Both the position numbers and the translations under genes were made by a program. From the NCBI RefSeq assembly GCF_017993425.1, contig NZ_JAGOMQ010000021.1, positions 1 through 64,000 of the forward strand: DNA of 64,000 nt, given 5' to 3'. The DNA comes from Amaricoccus sp. GTDB taxonomy: Bacteria > Pseudomonadota > Alphaproteobacteria > Rhodobacterales > Rhodobacteraceae. A model generated the notes under the pieces. It had not been told where the DNA came from. It did not search any database and worked only from the letters and a program-made list of their open reading frames with translations. The stretch's first letter is position 1; the number at the start of each line of letters is the position of its first letter. Shown piece by piece: positions 33,195-41,358 of this stretch.

Positions 33195-34574
33195 ATGGCA
33201 ATCAGCGTCTTCGACATCTACAAGATCGGCGTCGGCCCCTCCAGCTCGCATACGTTCGGACCGATGGTGGCCGCCGAGCGCTTCCTGAAGGAGCTGGACG
33301 CCGAGGGGCTGTTCGAGCGCGCCGCGAAGGCCGAGATCGAGCTCTACGGATCGATGGCGCTGACCGGCAAGGGCCATTTCACCGACCTCGCCAGCATGCT
33401 CGGCCTGGAGGGCAACGCGCCCGCGACCCTCGACAGCGCCACCATCCCCGCCAAGCAGGCGCGCATCGAGGCGGAGAAGACCCTGCATTTCGGCGGCCGC
33501 AAGTTCGTCCCCTTCGATCCGGCCCGCGACATCCACTGGCACGGCGAGAAGACCTACGACACCCATCCGAACGGCCTCGCCTTCCGGGCGCTCGACGCCG
33601 GCGGCGCCGAGCTCAAGCGCGGTCTCTACTTCTCGATCGGCGGCGGCTTCGTGATCTGCGAGCACGACTCGCTGAACCCGAAGGACGCGGTGGGCGACAA
33701 GAAGCCCCTGCCCTACACCACCGGCGCCGAGCTCGCCGCGATCTGCGAGCGCGAGGGCAAGACCATAGCCCAGGTGGTGATGACGAACGAGCTCGCCTGG
33801 CGCTCCGAGAAGGAGGTGCGCGACGGCCTACTGGAAATCGCGGCCGTCATGGAGAAGTCGGTGCTGGACGGCATCGCCGCCGAGCCCGGCGAGATCCCCG
33901 GTGGTCTCGGCGTCAAGCGCCACGCCGGCCAGATCCACGCCCAGCTCGAGGCGGGCAACACCCCGGGCGCCGACCTCTTCCAGCTCTCGGACTACGTGAA
34001 CGCCTATGCGCTGGCGGTGATGGAGGTGAACGCCTGCCTCGGCCAGGTGGTGACCGCCCCCACCATGGGCGCCTCGGGCATCGTGCCGGCGGTGCTTCAG
34101 GCCTACAAGAAGTTCGCGCCTTCGGCGAACGACGACAAGGTGATCGACTTCCTGCTGGTCTCCGCCGGCTGCTCGATCCCGGTGAAGATCAACGCCTCCT
34201 TCTCCGGCGCCGAGGTCGGCTGCCAGGGCGAGGTGGGCTCGGCCAGCCTCATGGCCGCCACCGGCCTCGCGCATGTGCTAGGCGCCAACACCACGGTGGT
34301 GCTCAACGCCGGCGCCATGGCGCTGGAGCACAACCTCGGGCTGACCTGCGACCCGGTGAAGGGGCTGGTGCAGATCCCCTGCATCGCCCGCAACGCGCTC
34401 GCAGCCAACAAGGCGATCAACGCGGTGCGCCTCTCCATGCTCAAGGGCGACGAGCCCAAGCGCCCCACCTTCGACCAGGTGGTCGAGGTGCTCTACCTCA
34501 CCGGCAAGGACATGTCCGACAAGTACAAGGAGACCTCCCAGGGCGGCCTCGCCGTCGTCTGGGTGGACTGCTGA
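33195..34574 (+). CDS. sdaA: L-serine ammonia-lyase, single-chain iron-sulfur type
   Basis: A 459-residue enzyme from the ATG at 33195 behind GGGAGG. It opens with SVFDIYKIGVGPSSSHTFGP, the type II serine dehydratase signature. Cluster-binding cysteines are expected in SAGCSIPVK, EVGCQGEVGSA and LGLTCDPVKG. The C-terminus reads SDKYKETSQGGLAVVWVDC, with the usual terminal Cys tail. It makes pyruvate and ammonia from serine, and the cluster is oxygen-labile. As the last gene of ilvA-pflB-pflA-sdaA it feeds pyruvate to the formate-lyase. The set parallels the enterobacterial tdc operon (TdcB, TdcD, TdcE, TdcG). Confidence 0.95.
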   Translation: MAISVFDIYKIGVGPSSSHTFGPMVAAERFLKELDAEGLFERAAKAEIELYGSMALTGKGHFTDLASMLGLEGNAPATLDSATIPAKQARIEAEKTLHFGGRKFVPFDPARDIHWHGEKTYDTHPNGLAFRALDAGGAELKRGLYFSIGGGFVICEHDSLNPKDAVGDKKPLPYTTGAELAAICEREGKTIAQVVMTNELAWRSEKEVRDGLLEIAAVMEKSVLDGIAAEPGEIPGGLGVKRHAGQIHAQLEAGNTPGADLFQLSDYVNAYALAVMEVNACLGQVVTAPTMGASGIVPAVLQAYKKFAPSANDDKVIDFLLVSAGCSIPVKINASFSGAEVGCQGEVGSASLMAATGLAHVLGANTTVVLNAGAMALEHNLGLTCDPVKGLVQIPCIARNALAANKAINAVRLSMLKGDEPKRPTFDQVVEVLYLTGKDMSDKYKETSQGGLAVVWVDC

Positions 34575-34611
34575 ACCACGCCGGCCCGCTACCACCCCGT
34601 GCGCGAGATCT

Positions 34612-34700
34612 GACCGGAGAAGGCCTCCCTCGTCGCCATCGACGGCAAGACCTCGCGGCGGAGCGGCAATCGCGGGCGCCGGGACGGCGCGGGCAAGCCC
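34612..34700 (+). pseudogene. Tiny fragment of an ISAs1-family transposase
   Basis: The plus-strand frame reads EKASLVAIDGKTSRRSGNRG. This matches the conserved (V)AIDGKTxRRSxDR block of ISAs1/H-repeat transposases. The flanking sequence does not continue the domain, so only a relic of about 30 codons remains, just past the serine dehydratase gene. It marks the boundary between the fermentative cluster and the next region. The assignment rests on one motif. Confidence 0.5.
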
Positions 34701-34809
34701 GGCGACGCGGCGGGCGGACGGCCGGCGTGGGCGCGGGGCTGACGCAAGACGTGCGCGCTGCATCGGGGGCGATTGCGTGCAAGCCTGCTGCCCCCGCATG
34801 ACACGGCGC

Positions 34810-34945
34810 GACGGCGCTCGGGACCGGCCGCGGCCGCGGCGAGCTTGCCCTCGTCGCGGCCGTTGAGGACGACCGTCGCCCCGTGCGCGGCGAGGCCGGC
34901 CGCGAGCGCGAGGCGGCCGGAGAGGTCGAAGAGCGGGAAGGCCAT
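34810..34945 (-). pseudogene. Decayed short-chain dehydrogenase with the NAD(P) loop deleted
   Basis: From the ATG at 34945 the frame reads MAFPLFDLSGRLAL, then AAGLAAHGATVVLNGRDEGK and LAAAAAG. This is the N-terminus of a gluconate-5-dehydrogenase-like SDR, except that the glycine-rich TGxxxGIG segment is missing between GRLAL and AAGLAAHG, and the rest of the protein is lost after about 45 codons. It starts 8 nt past the stop of the HpcH/HpaI gene, so it was once the fifth gene of that operon. Confidence 0.65.
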
Positions 34946-34952
34946 GGCAGCT

Positions 34953-35672
34953 CTACTCTGCCGCGACGGCAACGCTTCGCAGAATGCCCTTCATCCGGTC
35001 CATGCCGAGGCGAAGGAACGGGTCGGAGTGCACGTAGAAATACTGCACGCCGCGCTCCTGCCAGTAGGGCATCTCGTCGAGGGTGACGAGGGTGCCGGCG
35101 ACGCGACCGGCGGCGCAGATCTTCGCGACGGCCTCGCCGACCTTGGCGATCACTGGCGCCGGGCGCGGCTCGCCGAAAGGCGGCGCCGGCGGGTGGCCCA
35201 TGTCCTGGGAGAGATCGCCGGGCCCGATGAAGAAGACGTCGACGCCGTCGACCGCGAGCATCGCTTCGAGGTCGTCGATCGCGCCGACCGTCTCGATCAT
35301 CGCGACCACGAGCCGATCCTCGTGGTTCGTGGGCAGGGCGTAGCGCACTGCGTCGACGATGGCGCGCGCCTGAGCGGCGGTGTCGACCATCGGCACCATC
35401 AGCCCGTCGGCGCCGGCGTTGAGGTAGCGGATGAGGAGCGGACGCTCGTGCGACTGCGGGCGGACGATGCCGGCGCCGCCGGCGCCGCGGATCGCCTGGG
35501 CGGTGACGCGGATGTCCTCGAAGCCCCAGGTGCCGTGCTCGCAGTCGAGGAAGATCGCGTCGGCGCCGAGCTCGACGAGGCGCACGGCGAGGCCGGAGGA
35601 GAGGTGGTGGGTGTTGAACATGGTAACCGCCTCGCCGGCGGCGAGGCGGTTACGGAGCTTCGCTCCCATCAT
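34953..35672 (-). CDS. HpcH/HpaI-family aldolase
   Basis: A 239-residue class II pyruvate aldolase-type TIM barrel. Family blocks are DAIFLDCEHGTWGFEDI, LNAGADGLMVPMVDTAAQAR, the metal ligand Glu in AMIETVGAIDDLEAM, and DVFFIGPGDLSQDMGHP, whose Asp is the likely second ligand. It would cleave or form a 2-oxo-4-hydroxy acid, releasing pyruvate or glyoxylate; the substrate is not known. The start is one of two adjacent ATGs (35672 or 35669) overlapping the stop of the SDR gene, so it is translationally coupled. It is the fourth gene of hyuA-hyuB-SDR-aldolase. Confidence 0.88.
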   Translation of the reverse strand: MMGAKLRNRLAAGEAVTMFNTHHLSSGLAVRLVELGADAIFLDCEHGTWGFEDIRVTAQAIRGAGGAGIVRPQSHERPLLIRYLNAGADGLMVPMVDTAAQARAIVDAVRYALPTNHEDRLVVAMIETVGAIDDLEAMLAVDGVDVFFIGPGDLSQDMGHPPAPPFGEPRPAPVIAKVGEAVAKICAAGRVAGTLVTLDEMPYWQERGVQYFYVHSDPFLRLGMDRMKGILRSVAVAAE

Positions 35673-36487
35673 CGGGTGGCTTCCTTCTTCGGCAGATCGG
35701 GCGTGTCGGCGGGGGCGCCGACCCGGCGGGCGACGTCGAGGTCGGCGGAGGTGTCGCGCATGAAGGTCGGGCAGATCGAGAGCTCGGGGACGACGGCGCC
35801 GGGCGGCAAGCTGGCGCAGAGGTGCACGGCGCGGGCGACGTCGGCGGGGCGCATCATCACCGCGCGCTCGCTGGCGAGCGGCGGCCGGGCGCGGTTGTCC
35901 ATGATCGGCGTGTCGGTCTCGCCGGGCAGGATGGTGGTGGCGCGGATGCCCTGGTTGCGGAAGGTGTTGTGCAGGAAGGTCATGAAGTTCTTCACCCCCG
36001 CCTTCGCCGCGCCGTAGGCGGCGCCGCCGAGCAGGTTCGGGTTGACGACGGCAAGCGAGGAGATGGTGATGATCGTGCCCTCACCCTTGGCGAGCATCGC
36101 CGGCAGCACGGCCTGGGTGAGGTTGAAGACGGCGGTCAGGTTGACGTCGACCGTCGCGTTCCACTCCTCCTCGGAGAGGAACAACGGGTTCAGCACCTTC
36201 GAGGCGCTGCCGGCGTTGTTGACGAGGATGTCGACCGGGCCAACGCTGGTTGCCACCTCGGCGGCGAGGGCGACGATCTCCTCACGGCTGGCGATGTCGA
36301 GCGCGCGGGCGACGGTGCGGCCGCCGGCGGCCTCGATCGCCGCGGCGGCCTCGGCGAGGGGCGCGAGGCGGCGGCCGGCGAGGACGACGGTGGCGCCGTC
36401 CTCGGCGAGGAGCGCCGCGGTCTCGCGGCCGATGCCGGAGCCGGCGCCGGTGACGAGCGCGACCTTGCCGGCGAGGCGGCCGGTCAT
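35669..36487 (-). CDS. Short-chain dehydrogenase/reductase
   Basis: A 272-residue classical SDR. The cofactor loop is TGAGSGIGRETA, NNAGSASK follows, the catalytic Ser is in ITISSLAVVNP, and YGAAKAG supplies the YxxxK pair. ATTILPGETDTPIMDNRARP lies in the substrate-side loop. It oxidises or reduces an alcohol or ketone with NAD(P)H. Its ATG overlaps the stop of hyuB (ATGA) and its stop overlaps the aldolase start, so it belongs firmly to this operon. The substrate would be an intermediate between ring opening and the aldol cleavage. Confidence 0.92.
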   Translation of the reverse strand: MTGRLAGKVALVTGAGSGIGRETAALLAEDGATVVLAGRRLAPLAEAAAAIEAAGGRTVARALDIASREEIVALAAEVATSVGPVDILVNNAGSASKVLNPLFLSEEEWNATVDVNLTAVFNLTQAVLPAMLAKGEGTIITISSLAVVNPNLLGGAAYGAAKAGVKNFMTFLHNTFRNQGIRATTILPGETDTPIMDNRARPPLASERAVMMRPADVARAVHLCASLPPGAVVPELSICPTFMRDTSADLDVARRVGAPADTPDLPKKEATR

Positions 36488-38151
36488 TCCGCCGCCTCCT
36501 TCCAGCCGTAGACCTCGCGCGCGGCGCGCTCGGTGATGAGGCCATCGGCGAGGTCAGCGGCGATGAGCTCGGCCGGGCGCTCGGCGGCGCGGCCCCAGCC
36601 GCCGCCGCCGGGGGTCTCGACCTTGAGCCGGTCGCCGGTGCGCAGCACGATCTTGCCCTTGGGGAACTGCGGCGCGCCGTTCTTCTCGACCCGGCCCGGG
36701 GCGCCGGAGCCGCCCTCGACGACGCCGAAGCAGGGATGGCGCACCCGCTCGGAGGCGAGATAGACGCTCATCGGCGCCTTGCCGCGGTTGCGCAGCACGG
36801 CGCGCTGGCCGAGGCCGCCGCGGTGCTTGCCGGGGCCGCCGGAGTCGGGGATCAGCTCCTTGCGCTCGGTGAGGACCGGGACGGCGATCTCGAACATCTC
36901 GATCGCCGTCACCTTGCAGTTCGAGGGGAAGCTCAGGGTGTCGAGGCCGTCGAGCTCGGCGCGGGCGCCCTGGCCGCCGTGGAAGTTCTGCACCGAGCCG
37001 TACTGGCTGCCGTCGTCGCGCTGGCCGACGCAGTTCGCCGCCCAGATCGGCGCGCCGCCGGAGTCGCCCATCACCTTGTCGGGGACGACGCCCTCGAGGG
37101 CGCGGAAGATCAGCGAGGGGATGACGTGGCCGATCAGGTTGCGCGAGTTGCCCGCCGTCCAGGGCTCCGGGTTCAGGATCGAGCCGAGCGGCGCGTCGTC
37201 GGTGAAGGGGACGATGCAGCCCTCGTTGTTCGGCGTGTCCGGGTCGAGCAGGCACTTCAGCGCGTAGACGGTGTGGGCGTAGCGGTAGTTGGTGCGGCAG
37301 TTGATCGAGTGCAGCACCTGCGGCGAGGAGCCGGCGTAGTCGACATGGATCGAGTCGTCGCGGACCTCGACGGTCGCCTTCAGCTTCACGTCCTCGTGGT
37401 AGCCGTCGAGCAGGACTTCGGCGGAATAGCTGCCGTTCGGCCAGCTGCCGATCGCCCTGCGGGTCTGCGCCTCGGAGCGGGAGTGGATCGCCCGGGCGAG
37501 GCCGTCGACGTCGTCGAGGCCGTACTCGTCGAGGAACTTCAGGAGCTCGCGGGACATGACGGCGTTGGCGGCGACCATCGAGTCGAGGTCGCCCTGCACC
37601 TCGGTCGGCAGGCGCACGGAGGCGGCGATGATATCGAGCACGTCCTGGTTGGGGACGCCGGCCTTGTGCAGCTTGACGATCGGGAAGCGGATGCCCTCCT
37701 CGAAGATGTCGCTGGCCTCGGAGTGCAGCGGCGCGCCGCCGATGTCGGGCAGGTGGGCGATCGAGCCGGCATAGGCGACGACGCGGCCCTTCTTGAAGAT
37801 CGGCGTGATCATGGTGACGTCCGGCAGGTGGCCGGTGCCGATCTCCGGGTCGTTGGTGGCGAGGACGTCGCCCTCCGCGAGCGTCTCGGGCGGGAACTTC
37901 GGCAGGAAGTGCTGCTGCGCCGCGGCGGGCAGCGAGCTGATGAAGACGGGGATCGACCAGGTGCATTGGGCGAGCGCCCGGCCGCGGCTGTCGAGGAGCA
38001 CGGTGACGTAGTCGTGGTTCTCGCGTACGATCGGCGAGAAGGCGGTGCGGCCGAGCACGGTGTCCGCCTGGTCGGCGATGAAGATCAGCCGGTTCCACAT
38101 CACCTGGAGGTTGATGGGATCGTCGAAGTCCGGCGCGTTCGTGGTCGACAT
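36484..38151 (-). CDS. hyuB: Hydantoinase/oxoprolinase subunit B (HyuB family), second copy
   Basis: A 555-residue HyuB protein from the ATG at 38151. Landmarks are DPINLQVMWNRLIFIADQAD, TNDPEIGTGHLPDVTMITPI, AHLPDIGGAPLHSEASDIFE, PDSGGPGKHRGGLGQRAVLR and VETPGGGGWGRAAERPAELI. It differs clearly from the copy at 12143-13891 (MSTTNAPDFDDPINLQVMWN against MPVKQVDPITLTVVRG), so the two loci are not a recent duplication. It acts with the HyuA encoded 13 nt upstream. Related pairs hydrolyse hydantoins, N-methylhydantoins or 5-oxoproline, or carboxylate ketones. Confidence 0.9.
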   Translation of the reverse strand: MSTTNAPDFDDPINLQVMWNRLIFIADQADTVLGRTAFSPIVRENHDYVTVLLDSRGRALAQCTWSIPVFISSLPAAAQQHFLPKFPPETLAEGDVLATNDPEIGTGHLPDVTMITPIFKKGRVVAYAGSIAHLPDIGGAPLHSEASDIFEEGIRFPIVKLHKAGVPNQDVLDIIAASVRLPTEVQGDLDSMVAANAVMSRELLKFLDEYGLDDVDGLARAIHSRSEAQTRRAIGSWPNGSYSAEVLLDGYHEDVKLKATVEVRDDSIHVDYAGSSPQVLHSINCRTNYRYAHTVYALKCLLDPDTPNNEGCIVPFTDDAPLGSILNPEPWTAGNSRNLIGHVIPSLIFRALEGVVPDKVMGDSGGAPIWAANCVGQRDDGSQYGSVQNFHGGQGARAELDGLDTLSFPSNCKVTAIEMFEIAVPVLTERKELIPDSGGPGKHRGGLGQRAVLRNRGKAPMSVYLASERVRHPCFGVVEGGSGAPGRVEKNGAPQFPKGKIVLRTGDRLKVETPGGGGWGRAAERPAELIAADLADGLITERAAREVYGWKEAAE

Positions 38152-38164
38152 GGGCTCGGGTCCC

Positions 38165-40231
38165 TCAGCGGATGTTGATGACGAGGTTGCCGCGGGCGTC
38201 GACGTGCGCCGTGCCGTGCGGCCCGACGACGGCCGTCGACTCGCGCTGCTCGACGATGGCCGGCCCTTCCAGGGGCGCGTCGACGGGCAGGCGGTAGTGG
38301 TCGTAGATCGGGGTCTCGACCGCCTGGCCGAGCTCGTGGAAGTAGACCTGGCGGTGGCCCTTCAGCGCCTCGCCGGTGGTGGTGGCGTGGGGGCGGGTGA
38401 CCTGGTCCTTCTCGCCGCCGGCGCGCAGGCGCCAGGTGATGACCTCGACGCCCGAGTTCTGCACGGTGCGGCCGAAGAGCTCGCGGTAGAGGGTGTAGAA
38501 GTTGTCGAGGAGCTGCTTCAGGAACGTCTCGTGGTCGAGGCCGCGGTCGGGAAGCGCGACGGTGATCTCGTGGCCCTGGCCGATGTGGCGCATGTCGACG
38601 GTGAAGCGGTTGGCGATCGTCGCCTCGGCGACGCCGGCGGCCTTCACCACCTCGGCGCCCTGGACCGCGAGGCCGTCGAGCAGCCGGTCCATGGCGTCGA
38701 AGTCCCAGGCGTCCACCGCCATGACGTGGCTCGCCGAGAGATCGACGGCAACGGGCGCGATCAGGAGGCCGATCGCCGAGGTGACGCCGGCGCCGGTCGG
38801 GCAGATGATGCGCTTGATGCCGAGCTTGCGGGCGATGCCGTAGGCATGCACCGGGCCGGCGCCGCCGAAGGCGACCATCGGCAGGCTGCGCGGGTCGACC
38901 CCGAGGTCGGTGGCGTGCACGGCCGCGGCCTTGGCCATCGACTCGTTGACGAGGTCGTGGATGCCCCAGGCGCAGCGCTCGACGCTGACGCCGAGAGCGG
39001 CGGCGAGCCTTTCCACCGCAGCCTCGGCCGCCGCTTTCGACACCTTGAAGGCGCCGCCGACGAAGTTGTCGGTGCCCATGTAGCCGAGCAGGATGTCGGC
39101 GTCGGTCACGGTCGGCTCCGTGCCGCCGCGCCCGTAGGCGGCGGGCCCGGGCAACGCGCCCGCCGAGCGCGGGCCGACGTCGAGCAGGCCGAGCGGGTTC
39201 TTGGCGGCGATCGAGCCGCCGCCGGCGCCGATCTCGATCATGCGGATCGACTGGATCTTCAGCGGGAAGCCCGAGCCCCGACGGAAGCGCTGGTAGTGGG
39301 CGACCTCGAGGTCGGTGCCGACCGTGGGCTCGCCGTGCGGGATCAGGCAGAGCTTGGCGGTGGTGCCGCCCATGTCGAAGGAGAGGACGCTCTCCTCGCC
39401 GGCGATGCGGCCGAACTCGGCGGCGGCGACGGCGCCGGCGGCGGGGCCGGATTCGATCAGGCGGACCGGCAGCTCGGCGGCGCGGCGGCTGGGGACGAGG
39501 CCGCCGGCCGAGGTCATCCAGAGGACCTGGCGGCGGATGCCCTTGTTCGCGAACTCGCTTTCGAGATGTGCGACGTGTCCCGCCATCTGCGGGCGGGTAT
39601 AGGCATTGATGACGGTGGTCGAGGCGCGATCGAACTCGCGGACCTCGGGGCAGACGTCGGAGGAGAGCGAGACGAAGATGTCGGGCGCTTCCTCGCGGAG
39701 CAGCGCGGCGATGCGCTTTTCATGGCTCGGGTACTTGTAGGCGTGGAGCAGGCAGACGGCGACGGAGCGGATGCCGCGGTCGCGGAGCTCGCCGGCGATC
39801 TCGCGCACGGCGTCCTCGTTCAGCTCGGTGACGATCTCGCCGTCCGCCGCCACCCGCTCCTCGGCGCCGAAGCTGTTGGCGCGGGTGACGAGCGGGTCGG
39901 GGTACTTGATGTTGAGGTCGTAGAGGTCGTAGCGGCCCTCGTTGCGGATCCTCAGCATGTCCTGGAAGCCGGCGGTGGTGACGAAGCCGGTCTCGACGCC
40001 CTTGCGCTCCAGCACCGCGTTGGTGACGACCGTGGTCGCGCCGAGCACCTGGAGCGCGTCGAGGTCGATGTCGGCGCCATGCGCGTCGAGCAGCTCGCCG
40101 ACGCCCTGGACGACGGCCTCGGCGGGGTTCAGGGGCGTGCTCAGCACCTTGTGCAGGTGCAGCTCGCCGCGGTCGTCGAGGAGCGCGAAGTCGGTGAAGG
40201 TTCCGCCGGTGTCGAATGCGAGCTTGGCCAT
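38165..40231 (-). CDS. hyuA: Hydantoinase/oxoprolinase subunit A (HyuA family), second copy
   Basis: A 688-residue HyuA protein from the ATG at 40231. Motifs are AFDTGGTFTDFALLD at the N-terminus, LGATTVVTNAVLERKGVETG, SVLSFDMGGTTAKLCLIPHG and IEIGAGGGSIAAKNPLGLLD. The C-terminal domain includes DMRHIGQGHEITVALPD. With HyuB it forms an ATP-using enzyme on a cyclic amide or similar compound. It is the first gene of its operon. The region 90-105 nt upstream carries the sequence shared with the Liv operon promoter, so it is probably co-regulated with that transporter. Confidence 0.9.
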   Translation of the reverse strand: MAKLAFDTGGTFTDFALLDDRGELHLHKVLSTPLNPAEAVVQGVGELLDAHGADIDLDALQVLGATTVVTNAVLERKGVETGFVTTAGFQDMLRIRNEGRYDLYDLNIKYPDPLVTRANSFGAEERVAADGEIVTELNEDAVREIAGELRDRGIRSVAVCLLHAYKYPSHEKRIAALLREEAPDIFVSLSSDVCPEVREFDRASTTVINAYTRPQMAGHVAHLESEFANKGIRRQVLWMTSAGGLVPSRRAAELPVRLIESGPAAGAVAAAEFGRIAGEESVLSFDMGGTTAKLCLIPHGEPTVGTDLEVAHYQRFRRGSGFPLKIQSIRMIEIGAGGGSIAAKNPLGLLDVGPRSAGALPGPAAYGRGGTEPTVTDADILLGYMGTDNFVGGAFKVSKAAAEAAVERLAAALGVSVERCAWGIHDLVNESMAKAAAVHATDLGVDPRSLPMVAFGGAGPVHAYGIARKLGIKRIICPTGAGVTSAIGLLIAPVAVDLSASHVMAVDAWDFDAMDRLLDGLAVQGAEVVKAAGVAEATIANRFTVDMRHIGQGHEITVALPDRGLDHETFLKQLLDNFYTLYRELFGRTVQNSGVEVITWRLRAGGEKDQVTRPHATTTGEALKGHRQVYFHELGQAVETPIYDHYRLPVDAPLEGPAIVEQRESTAVVGPHGTAHVDARGNLVINIR

Positions 40232-40283
40232 CTCGTCCTCTGGCTGAAGTGCGGGGACGGCTCGCGCCCCCGCCTTGCCCGGA

Positions 40284-40336
40284 AGCTACGGCTCCGCCTC
40301 TGCTCTGGCCAAAACAACCCCGGTCTGCCGCCATAG
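40284..40336 (-). promoter_or_regulatory. Shared promoter motif upstream of hyuA, copy 1
   Basis: The plus strand has GGTCTGCCGCCATAG at 40322-40336, identical to 47340-47354. The similarity extends leftward with gaps: GCTC-CCAA-ACAAC just before it, and CTACG with GCC blocks from about 40284. It lies between the LysR stop (40365) and the hyuA start (40231). It is a likely operator or promoter element, perhaps for the LysR protein encoded next to it. Confidence 0.6.
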
Positions 40337-40364
40337 GGTTTGCGTATGGGGTCGCGCTCCAGCG

Positions 40365-41312
40365 TCAGGCGGTGCGAAGGCCCGGGGTCTCGACGCGCAC
40401 GGCGGTATGGACCGTGTCGAGGAGAACCGCGCGTGCGGCGAGGGCCGGTTCGGACAGGGGCAGGTGGTCGGAGACGCACAGCGACACCGTCGCCTCGATG
40501 GCCGGGCGGACGAGCCGGCGCAGGACGAAGGCGCCGCCCGCGGCCGGGACCCCGGCCACGGAGGCGGGGAGGATGGTGGAGCCGAGGCCGCCGGAGACCG
40601 CGGCGGTGAGCGCGGAGACCGACTCGATCTCGGCCGCGACCTTCGGCGTCACCCGGGCGCGGGCGAAAGAGGCCTCGATCAGCTGCCGCAGGAAGTGCCC
40701 GCGGCCGGGCAGCAGCAGGTCGACGCCGCCGAGCGAGGCGAGCGGCAGCGCCGCCTCGTCCGGTGCGTCGAACCGCAGGCCGGCGGGCGAGACGAGGAAC
40801 ATCTCCTCGCGGAAGAGCGGCTGCAGGGTGACGCCCTTGATCGGCCCCTCGCCATAGATCAGCGCCATGTCCATCTTGCCGGTCATGATCAGCTCGCTCA
40901 GCACATGGCCGAAGCTGTCGTTGACGTGGACGACGATGTCGGGGTGCCGGCGGCGCATCTCCTTGAGGAAGGGGATCGAGAGGGCGCTGGTCGTCGAGTA
41001 GGTGGCGAGGCCGATCGACACCCGCCCGGCGATCGAGCCGGCGGCGAGGTTCATGTCGATCTGCGCCTGATCGATCTGGCGCAGCATCAGCTGGGCGTGG
41101 CGGTAGAGGATCAGCCCGGCCTCGGTCGGCGTGATGCCGGTGTTCGAGCGGAGCAGCAGCTTGTGGCCGAAATGCGCCTCCAGCCCGGCGATCTGCTGCG
41201 ACAGCGCCGGCTGGGCGATGTTGAGGATGGCGGAGGCCCGCGAGACGCTGCCCGCGTCCACGATCTTCACGAAGCTCTTCAACTTGCGGAAATCTACGCT
41301 CACGCCGCCCAC
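40365..41312 (-). CDS. LysR-family transcriptional regulator
   Basis: About 315 residues from a GTG at 41312; a GTG at 41303 is also possible. The HTH is typical (LKSFVKIVDAGSVSRASAIL, IAQPALSQQIAGLEAHFGHK, LLLRSNTGITPTEAG). The effector domain holds VSIGLATYSTTSALSIPFLK and is of the Nac/Cbl-like group by eye. It lies 46 nt after the aminotransferase stop in the same direction and directly upstream of hyuA. It is the best candidate for binding the motif found at both the hyuA and the Liv promoters. Confidence 0.88.
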   Translation of the reverse strand: MGGVSVDFRKLKSFVKIVDAGSVSRASAILNIAQPALSQQIAGLEAHFGHKLLLRSNTGITPTEAGLILYRHAQLMLRQIDQAQIDMNLAAGSIAGRVSIGLATYSTTSALSIPFLKEMRRRHPDIVVHVNDSFGHVLSELIMTGKMDMALIYGEGPIKGVTLQPLFREEMFLVSPAGLRFDAPDEAALPLASLGGVDLLLPGRGHFLRQLIEASFARARVTPKVAAEIESVSALTAAVSGGLGSTILPASVAGVPAAGGAFVLRRLVRPAIEATVSLCVSDHLPLSEPALAARAVLLDTVHTAVRVETPGLRTA

Positions 41313-41358
41313 CCGGATCCCGGGCAGGCTCCCGCTTTTTCAGGCGCGGCGCAAGCGT

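Noticed and set aside
31489-33201. Long minus-strand frame opposite the formate-lyase and its activase
   Set aside because: The plus strand encodes complete PFL and activase with catalytic residues; the antisense frame has no motif.
38045-40336. Long plus-strand frame opposite hyuA copy 2
   Set aside because: Shadow of a well-supported gene.
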